Source: CAZGMN01 sp964526905
Lineage (GTDB): Bacteria > Acidobacteriota > Aminicenantia > Aminicenantales > Aminicenantaceae
DNA length: 7,055 bases
Reading direction: 5' to 3'
NCBI GenBank assembly: GCA_964526905.1
Contig: CAZGMN010000168.1
Span: forward strand, 1-7,055
The notes beneath the pieces are model-generated. The model worked only from the letters and a program-made list of their open reading frames with translations. It was not told where the DNA came from and did not search any database. A program made the position numbers and the translations under genes. This document shows, one piece after another, positions 1 to 4,854 of the stretch. The first letter of the stretch is position 1. Each line of letters begins with the position of its first letter.

Positions 1-60
1 CCCGTGGGGAACCCCTGCAGCTGCGGGCGTTGCGGGGAGCATGCCGTGCCACCCCGCTGT
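1..60. other. GC-rich edge block with a strong hairpin, identity unknown
   Basis: Forty-five of these 60 bases are G or C, far above the rest of the window, and the composition falls abruptly to AT-rich after about base 60. GCGGGG (32-37) and CCCCGC (52-57) form a perfect 6-bp stem, with an inner GCA/TGC pairing (39-41 with 47-49). There are also short palindromes (GGGGAACCCC at 6-15, GCAGCTGC at 17-24). All three plus-strand frames reach a stop between 87 and 104, so this could be the tail of an upstream gene, a structured RNA or an intergenic palindromic repeat. No U-run directly follows the hairpin, so it is not a standard intrinsic terminator. Bases 61-116 hold nothing recognisable apart from a short T-run at 92-97. 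Confidence 0.4.
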
Positions 61-116
61 CAATCATTGGCTCTCACGGAATTTAGGATGCTTTTTTAAA
101 TAACATGGCATTTATA

Positions 117-145
117 TTGACGAATAAAAAGTCACAGAGTAACAT
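117..145 (+). promoter_or_regulatory. Sigma-70-type promoter for the DsbD-N-like gene
   Basis: TTGACG (117-122) matches five of six bases of the -35 consensus. TAACAT (140-145) follows after exactly 17 bases and matches four of six of the -10 consensus, including the key first T, second A and last T. Transcription would start near 152, giving a leader of about 25 bases that includes the GAGGAAG Shine-Dalgarno (166-172). A second -10-like hexamer, TAGAAT (145-150), is closer to consensus but would need a 22-base spacer. Assigned by inspection only. Confidence 0.45.
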
Positions 146-165
146 AGAATTTGTTTAAGATGAGT

Positions 166-172
166 GAGGAAG
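166..172 (+). promoter_or_regulatory. Ribosome binding site that fixes a TTG start
   Basis: GAGGAAG lies just upstream of TTG at 177. The nearby ATG at 160 is in another frame and hits a stop at 178-180 after six codons. The TTG is followed at once by a positively charged, hydrophobic signal-peptide sequence, so the TTG is the most credible initiator. Confidence 0.6.
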
Positions 173-176
173 TCCT

Positions 177-635
177 TTGAGAAAATACATTTTATGCTGC
201 CTGCTGATGGTGAGCTTCTTTTTCTTTGCTTGGGCTGAGGACAATGAACTTTTGAAGATTGACGCTTCCGTCTCTCCCAAGAATCTCTTGAGGGGCAAGG
301 AAGGAAAAATTCTCTTAAAGCTCAGTGTTAAGGATGGAATCATCATCAGCTCCCAGCCTTTTTTTACCATCGACTTGGCTCCAAGTGAAGAGCTTGTTTT
401 ATCCAATAGCTCTTTTTCTGAGTATGATTTTGAGACAGAAATTTTAGAAGGGAGCGGAAAAAGATACTTGAATCTGGAAAAGCCGATTGAAATTCCTTTT
501 TCGGTTCGTTTGAGGGCGGTGAGGGGAAGCCATTATCTTGAGGGTAAAATAAAATATTTTGCCTGCTCTAAAGAGGAAGCCTGGTGTTTAAAGAGCAACG
601 TAAAATTCAAGGTGCCCTACTTCATTCAAAGATAA
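177..635 (+). CDS. Secreted stand-alone DsbD N-terminal (alpha) domain-like protein
   Basis: This is a 152-residue exported protein. Residues 1-20 are a type I signal peptide: a basic start (MRK), a hydrophobic core rich in Phe and Leu, and probable cleavage after FAWA. The mature part looks all-beta. Near the C-terminus the pattern GSHYLEGKIKYFAC (117-130), then C137 in AWC, resembles the DsbD alpha domain, where a G-x-Y-x-(I/L)-x-G-x-(I/L)-x-Y-x-x-C stretch precedes a second Cys five residues later. Here six residues separate C130 and C137. In DsbD this domain receives electrons from the membrane domain and passes them to periplasmic thiol proteins. Only the alpha domain is present: there is no transmembrane array and no C-terminal thioredoxin domain, so any redox partner must be encoded elsewhere. 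Translation starts at TTG behind GAGGAAG. The gene has its own promoter and converges with the SDR gene, with 56 bases between them. The domain assignment is by motif, and function as a thiol carrier is inferred. Confidence 0.65.
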   Translation: MRKYILCCLLMVSFFFFAWAEDNELLKIDASVSPKNLLRGKEGKILLKLSVKDGIIISSQPFFTIDLAPSEELVLSNSSFSEYDFETEILEGSGKRYLNLEKPIEIPFSVRLRAVRGSHYLEGKIKYFACSKEEAWCLKSNVKFKVPYFIQR

Positions 636-691
636 ACCTGCAGGGACTGTTTAGCAGGAAGAGTCATTGAACGAACTGAGTCGGGGCAGGC

Positions 692-1663
692 TTAAAGCCA
701 CTCGTTCTTGAGATACCAGTCAATGGTCTCCTGGATTGCTTCTTCCAAGGGGAATTGAGCGCAGAAGCCAAGCTTTTCTTCTGCTTTTGTTGTGTCCGCA
801 ACCCAACCTTCCTGTCTCATTTCCTTGAACTTAAAGCGGTTCATGACTGCCGGCTTATGGGTCATCTTGCCCATCAAGTCAGAGAATAAAGCTGCAGGGT
901 AGACCACAGGGACAGGAAGTTTCACTCTTATCAATTTCTTTCCCAGCGACTTGCCTGCTGCTCTTCCTATATCATCCCAGCTGCAAGGAATGGGATGGGC
1001 GATGTTGAATATTTCTCCGCTTTCTGCCTTTTCTTGAATAGAGAGGTAGAGAGCGTTGACCAGGTCCTTGATATAACAAAGGCTTAGAAGCCTTTCCTTG
1101 CCGCCAAGAGAGCCGAGGATGCCTTTCTTGATCAGGTTGAAATAGGCGAGGAAGTCTCTATCCCTCGCGCCGAAAGCAGCAGCAACTCTGAGGATAACAA
1201 TCGGAAGAACATCTTTGAATTTCAGAGCCTCGCACTCTCCCATCAATTTGCTTTTTCCATAGGGTGTAATGGGATGAGGAGGGTCGCTTTCCCGGATCGC
1301 CTTTCCCTCTGCCGAAGGTCCGCAAGCCGCAATGCTGCTGAGATAGATTATCCTCTTGGGAAAAATGTTCTGAGAGCAGAGCGCCTTTAAAAAGCTTGCT
1401 GTTCCCTGTTGATTTACTGTATAATAACTTGAAATTTTGAATGATTTAGTTAAGCCGGCTGCATGGAAGACATAATCAATATCATTTGGAAGAGAAGGAA
1501 TGGAGAGAAGATCTCCTTTTAAAAGATGGATGTCGAATCCTGTTAGCCATTTTAGATTATTTTGGTCTCGGACAAGTGCAAAAACTCTAAAGCCCTTATC
1601 TAACAGAAACTCTGCGAGGTGGCTCCCAATAAATCCCGTTGCTCCGGTGATGAGGGCTTTCAT
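692..1663 (-). CDS. Extended SDR NAD(P)-dependent epimerase/dehydratase family, candidate ceramide/3-keto-sphinganine reductase
   Basis: The product has 323 residues from the ATG at 1663. The N-terminal Rossmann motif is TGATGFIG (6-13), the GxxGxxG form of extended SDRs. HAAG (67-70) follows, then YLSS (107-110) carrying the catalytic Ser, and YGKSK (135-139) giving the YxxxK pair Tyr135 and Lys139. The region RVAAAFGARDRDF (159-171) matches the substrate-side segment of epimerase/dehydratase enzymes. The length is normal for the family, and there is no signal peptide, so the protein is cytoplasmic. A TTG two codons upstream (1667-1669) is in frame but would lie upstream of the predicted transcription start, so ATG is preferred. 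No Shine-Dalgarno is seen. The gene diverges from a serine palmitoyltransferase-like gene. In Caulobacter-type sphingolipid loci an SDR of this family (CerR) sits with spt and reduces the keto group, and that role is inferred here from context. Other options are a sugar-nucleotide epimerase, an HpnA-like protein or a hydroxysteroid-type dehydrogenase. Confidence 0.85.
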   Translation of the reverse strand: MKALITGATGFIGSHLAEFLLDKGFRVFALVRDQNNLKWLTGFDIHLLKGDLLSIPSLPNDIDYVFHAAGLTKSFKISSYYTVNQQGTASFLKALCSQNIFPKRIIYLSSIAACGPSAEGKAIRESDPPHPITPYGKSKLMGECEALKFKDVLPIVILRVAAAFGARDRDFLAYFNLIKKGILGSLGGKERLLSLCYIKDLVNALYLSIQEKAESGEIFNIAHPIPCSWDDIGRAAGKSLGKKLIRVKLPVPVVYPAALFSDLMGKMTHKPAVMNRFKFKEMRQEGWVADTTKAEEKLGFCAQFPLEEAIQETIDWYLKNEWL

Positions 1664-1671
1664 TATCAAAG

Positions 1672-1700
1672 ATTGTATGAGATTTGCCCTCTACGGTCAA
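1672..1700 (-). promoter_or_regulatory. Near-consensus sigma-70 promoter for the SDR gene, predicted leaderless
   Basis: Read on the minus strand, TTGACC (1700-1695) is a five-of-six -35 box and TACAAT (1677-1672) is a five-of-six -10 box, separated by exactly 17 bases (1694-1678). Transcription would begin about 7-9 bases after the -10 box, at 1665-1663. That is within two bases of, or exactly at, the ATG at 1663. This agrees with the lack of a Shine-Dalgarno there. Confidence 0.65.
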
Positions 1701-1720
1701 TTCTGGATAAGCTGAGGGCA
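1685..1720. repeat. 7-bp inverted repeat in the divergent promoter region, candidate operator
   Basis: TGCCCTC (1685-1691) and GAGGGCA (1714-1720) are perfect inverted copies separated by 22 bases. The left arm lies inside the spacer of the minus-strand promoter, and that promoter's -35 box (1695-1700) lies between the arms. The half-site centres are 29 bp apart, just under three helical turns, so both face a similar side of the DNA. It could bind a regulator serving both divergent genes, or form an RNA hairpin in the leader of the plus-strand gene. Chance is possible for a 7-bp repeat. Confidence 0.35.
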
Positions 1721-1770
1721 GCGGAGACAGAAAAGGAGAAACTTTTGATTGAGCAGAAAGGTTTTAAGAA

Positions 1771-1776
1771 AGGAGG
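1771..1776 (+). promoter_or_regulatory. Strong Shine-Dalgarno choosing the TTG start at 1782
   Basis: AGGAGG ends five bases before TTG at 1782, an ideal arrangement. An in-frame TTG 33 bases upstream (1749) has its own weaker AAGGAG (1733-1738) at a 10-base spacing, which would add eleven residues, several of them basic (K/R). The sequence after 1782 (MDIFDKCYNFTRAEE) looks like a natural start for this family, so 1782 is preferred. Confidence 0.6.
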
Positions 1777-1781
1777 ACAAG

Positions 1782-2966
1782 TTGGATATTTTCGATAAGT
1801 GCTATAACTTTACCCGCGCTGAAGAAGCCATGGCCACGGGCATCTATCCCTATTTCACTCCAATTCAAGAGGTGAAAGGAAATAGAGTGAGGGTTGACGG
1901 CAAAGGCATGATCATGGTCGGTTCCAACAACTATCTGGGCCTGATCAACGACCCGCGGGTGATGAAAGCAGCAAGAGAGGCTGTGGAGAGATATGGAGTT
2001 TCCACCTGCGGTTCGAGATTTCTCAACGGAACCCTGGATATTCACGTTGAGCTTGAAGAGAGGCTTGCCAAATTTATGAAAAGAGAGGCTGCCCTCGCCT
2101 TCAGCACAGGTTTTCAGACAAATCAGGGAATTATCTCAACCTTAGTCGGAAGAGGAGATGCCATCATCACCGACCGAATGGTCCATGCCAGCATCATCGA
2201 TGCCAGTCGCCTTTCTTACGGAGATATTTTAAAATTCAAGCATAACGATATGGCTGACATGGAGAGGCTCATCTCCTCCGTGGATAAGAATAGTGGAAAG
2301 CTGATTGTTGTCGACGGAGTCTTCAGCATGGAAGGCGACCTGGCAAATCTGCCGGCTATTGTGGAGATTGCCAAGAAATACAATGCTCGGATTATGGTTG
2401 ACGATGCTCACGGAATTGGAGTGATGGGAAAGAACGGAAGGGGAACTGCCGAGCATTTTGGCGTCGAAGATGAGATTGACATTGTCATGGGAACTTTCAG
2501 CAAGTCTTTTGCTTCCCTGGGGGGGTTTGTGGCCGGCAAGCAAAAAGTCATCTCCTACATCAAACATTTTGCCCGCTCTTTGATTTTCAGCGCCAGCATC
2601 ACGCCTGCTTCTGTAGCCACGGTCCTTGCCTCGCTTGAGATTATTGAGACCGAACCGGAGAGAAGACAAAGGCTTTGGGAGATAACCAAGAAAATGAAGT
2701 CGGGATTTGAAGCCATGGGCTATAACACAGGGCAAACAGAGACGCCAATCATCCCGGTCATCGTCGGAGATGACGAGGTTGCCTTCATGCTTTGGAAACT
2801 TCTGAGGGAAGATGGAGTTTTCACCAATCCTGTGATTTATCCTGCTGTCCCCAAGGGCCAATCTCTTATCAGGACAAGCTATTCTGCCACCCATACCGAG
2901 CAGGAGCTGGATGAGGTTCTTGCCAGCTTCCACAGATGTGGAAAGAAGGTGGGCATAATAAGATAA
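1782..2966 (+). CDS. spt: PLP-dependent alpha-oxoamine synthase, serine palmitoyltransferase-like
   Basis: The product has 394 residues from TTG 1782, normal for this cytoplasmic, fold-type I PLP family, which joins an amino acid to an acyl thioester with loss of CO2. Visible landmarks in order are GSNNYLGL (47-54), CGSRFLNGTLDIHVELEERL (76-95), DRMVHASIID (131-140) with the cofactor-stacking His135, DDAHGIG (207-213) with Asp208 and His210, TFSKSFASLGG (238-248) with the Schiff-base Lys241, and IRTSYSATHT (363-372) with Arg364 as the likely carboxylate-binding residue. The GTLDIHVELE and TFSKSFASLGG forms are serine palmitoyltransferase/CqsA-like. 2-Amino-3-ketobutyrate CoA ligase has GTQDSH and GTLGKA instead. 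In serine palmitoyltransferase the product is 3-ketosphinganine, the first step of sphingolipid synthesis. The divergent SDR supports that pathway. No acyl carrier protein or ceramide synthase is visible. Family membership is sure, and substrate choice is inferred. No convincing plus-strand promoter was found: TTGCCC (1684-1689) with GATAAG (1706-1711) is weak. Confidence 0.85.
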   Translation: MDIFDKCYNFTRAEEAMATGIYPYFTPIQEVKGNRVRVDGKGMIMVGSNNYLGLINDPRVMKAAREAVERYGVSTCGSRFLNGTLDIHVELEERLAKFMKREAALAFSTGFQTNQGIISTLVGRGDAIITDRMVHASIIDASRLSYGDILKFKHNDMADMERLISSVDKNSGKLIVVDGVFSMEGDLANLPAIVEIAKKYNARIMVDDAHGIGVMGKNGRGTAEHFGVEDEIDIVMGTFSKSFASLGGFVAGKQKVISYIKHFARSLIFSASITPASVATVLASLEIIETEPERRQRLWEITKKMKSGFEAMGYNTGQTETPIIPVIVGDDEVAFMLWKLLREDGVFTNPVIYPAVPKGQSLIRTSYSATHTEQELDEVLASFHRCGKKVGIIR

Positions 2967-3030
2967 AAAGAAGTGAGAAGGTCAATTCCTTAGAAATTCC
3001 CATTCTTCTTGAACGAAGAGATAGGTGCTA

Positions 3031-4842
3031 ATGAGAAAAAAATTCGGACTCTTTTTTTCGGTTCTGCTCATCATGAACCTTGGCTTGGCTGGCGTCGAAA
3101 CTTCTGTTCTGACCCTTCCCTTGGACCAGGTCAAAGCTGGAATGAAGGGCAAAGGAAAAACTGTTTTCCAGGAGAGCAAGATCGAAGATTTTGATGTTGA
3201 AATCCTCGGAGTTCTTTATAATGTTGAGCCAAAAAAAAGCATAATCATCGCCAAGCTCAATAGCAATATCCTGGAAAAGAATGGGGTTATTCAGGGCATG
3301 AGCGGAAGCCCCATCTACGTTGAGGGCAAGCTTGTCGGCGCCGTGGCTTATAGCATGGGTGCGTTTTCCAAAGAAGCCATCGTCGGCATCACTCCCATCG
3401 GAGAAATGCTGGCTATTTCCGGAAAGGAGCTTCCAAAATCTTCGTTTTCTTCAAGGCTTTCTGTTAGGAAATACCTCAGCCTGGAAGAGCTTTTTGAACT
3501 AAACAAGGATTTTTTTCATCCCAGGAGTTCTTTTACCTCTGAAGATCAAACCATCAGCCCTCTCCTTGTTCCCCTCATTTTTAACGGATTTTCGCCGAGG
3601 GTCTTTGAGGCGACCAAGCCTTTTTTTGTAAAGTTTGGTTTTAATCCTATAAGAGGCGGATCATCCGGACAATCTCTGGAAAAAATCTCCATTCCTGACT
3701 TATCGCTTCAAAGCGGTGACCCTGTGGCCATTCAACTCGTCGAGGGCGATATGAGCGTTGGCGCAGTGGGAACCGTGACTTACGTCGACGGCAACCGCGT
3801 CTTGGCCTTCGGCCATCCTATTTACAATCTCGGCACCGTGGACTATGCCATGACCAAGGCAAAGGTGATAACGGTTGTTCCCAACCTTTCTACTTCTTTC
3901 AAGCTTGCTGCTCCAGATGCCCTGGTCGGGAGATTCTATCAGGACCGTTCTTCAGGGCTTTTGGGTGAGCTCGGCAAATTTCCCCTATTGGTTCCAATTC
4001 ATATCAAGATTTTCGATGAAGGCGGGGGAATAAGAAATTTCAAGATAAAGGTTGTCAAGGACCAGATTTTAACTCCTTTTCTGGTCAATGTTTCTGTGAT
4101 GAATATTCTCTCCAGCGAAGAGAGAGCTGTCGGCGACCTTTCCTTGGAGCTCGATGGCGATGTCTACCTTGACAACGGGATGAGTGTCCATCTCGAGGAT
4201 TTTTTTTCGAGCAATTTCGACAATTCGGTGAGAGACATTTCCAACCTTCTGACCGCAGTCGTTTATTTATTGACAAACAATGAGTTTAAGGATTTGAGCA
4301 TTCACCGCGTGGACCTGTCCATCGGTGCTTTTGAGGCACTCAAGCTTTGCTATTTAGAAAAAGTCTGGCTTGACAAATACGAGGCCTCACCCGGCGAAAG
4401 AATTCAGATTAAGGTTTATTATCGGACCTTTAGGGGCGAAAGCATTCTCCAGACAGTCGAAATTTATGCTCCCAGCCTCCCCTCGGGTTCTGAATTTCAT
4501 CTTGTCATTGGTGATGCCGAAGCCATGCATCAAATCGAGATGAGCCAGTACAGAATGGAAGCCCTTATGCCCCGCAGCTTAGAACAGCTGGTCAGGATTT
4601 TGAGCAATCTCAGGAAGAATAATCGAATTTATTTCAAGATCATCGCCTCCAAGCCGGGGCTCTTTCTGAAAGGTGAGGAGATGCCAAATTTGCCGCCGTC
4701 GATGAAATCCATGTTTTCTTCGCCCAGAGCTGCAGCTTCCTATCCCACCGAGCTCAACAAGTCAACGCTGAGTGAGTATCAGCTGCCCCTTCCCTATGTT
4801 TTTAAAGGGGCGGCGGTGATTCCGATCAAAATAAAAAAATAG
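3031..4842 (+). CDS. Secreted SpoIVB-type S55 serine peptidase-like protein, Ser and His modules permuted
   Basis: The product has 603 residues from ATG 3031. A GTG two codons upstream (3025) is possible, and neither start has a strong Shine-Dalgarno. Residues 1-20 form a signal peptide (MRKK, hydrophobic core, probable cleavage after GLA). Residues 36-127 match the C-terminal part of SpoIVB: KIEDFDVEILG (50-60), then GVIQGMSGSPIYVEGKLVGA (85-104), where Ser93 aligns with SpoIVB's catalytic Ser. Residues 240-320 match the N-terminal part of the S55 domain: VGAVGTVTYVDGNRVLAFGH (243-262), with His262 equivalent to the catalytic His of SpoIVB. The module order is therefore reversed. Residues 430-603 are a beta-rich extension of unknown fold with a short helical patch (SLEQLVRILSNLRKNN, 516-531). 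No PDZ domain is evident. It lies 64 bases after the SPT-like gene and 12 before the propeller gene, probably in one operon. Family by motif; proteolysis, substrate and role are not shown. In SpoIVB itself the job is sporulation signalling, which is unlikely here. Confidence 0.8.
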   Translation: MRKKFGLFFSVLLIMNLGLAGVETSVLTLPLDQVKAGMKGKGKTVFQESKIEDFDVEILGVLYNVEPKKSIIIAKLNSNILEKNGVIQGMSGSPIYVEGKLVGAVAYSMGAFSKEAIVGITPIGEMLAISGKELPKSSFSSRLSVRKYLSLEELFELNKDFFHPRSSFTSEDQTISPLLVPLIFNGFSPRVFEATKPFFVKFGFNPIRGGSSGQSLEKISIPDLSLQSGDPVAIQLVEGDMSVGAVGTVTYVDGNRVLAFGHPIYNLGTVDYAMTKAKVITVVPNLSTSFKLAAPDALVGRFYQDRSSGLLGELGKFPLLVPIHIKIFDEGGGIRNFKIKVVKDQILTPFLVNVSVMNILSSEERAVGDLSLELDGDVYLDNGMSVHLEDFFSSNFDNSVRDISNLLTAVVYLLTNNEFKDLSIHRVDLSIGAFEALKLCYLEKVWLDKYEASPGERIQIKVYYRTFRGESILQTVEIYAPSLPSGSEFHLVIGDAEAMHQIEMSQYRMEALMPRSLEQLVRILSNLRKNNRIYFKIIASKPGLFLKGEEMPNLPPSMKSMFSSPRAAASYPTELNKSTLSEYQLPLPYVFKGAAVIPIKIKK

Positions 4843-4845
4843 GAG
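4841..4845 (+). promoter_or_regulatory. Shine-Dalgarno overlapping the upstream stop codon
   Basis: AGGAG begins inside the TAG stop (4840-4842) of the S55-like gene and ends nine bases before the ATG at 4855. This arrangement points to translational coupling and a shared transcript for the two secreted proteins. Confidence 0.6.
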
Positions 4846-4854
4846 ATAAAGGGA

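Noticed and set aside
1..60. Resemblance to part of a bacterial SRP RNA (a GCAACG-type segment on the minus strand, GCGTTGCGGGGA on the plus strand).
   Set aside because: The diagnostic GGAAGG-type apical loop is absent from the bases available, and the similarity rests on a short GC-rich stretch.
636..691. CCTGC (637-641) and GCAGG (654-658) as a bidirectional terminator between the convergent genes.
   Set aside because: The stem is only 5 bp with a 12-base loop, and neither strand shows a following U-run.
1500..1715. A 71-codon plus-strand open frame over the start of the SDR gene.
   Set aside because: It is antisense to the Rossmann motif region of the SDR and has no domain signature.
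2229..2933. A 234-codon minus-strand open frame inside the SPT-like gene.
   Set aside because: It is wholly antisense to a gene with clear family motifs, and its translation shows no recognisable domain. It is a codon-bias shadow, as are the other overlapping frames in the S55-like and propeller genes.
2967..3030. AAGAAG (2968-2973) and CTTCTT (3005-3010) as a terminator after the SPT-like gene.
   Set aside because: The stem is short and weak, the loop is over 30 bases and there is no U-run, so read-through into the S55-like gene is more likely.
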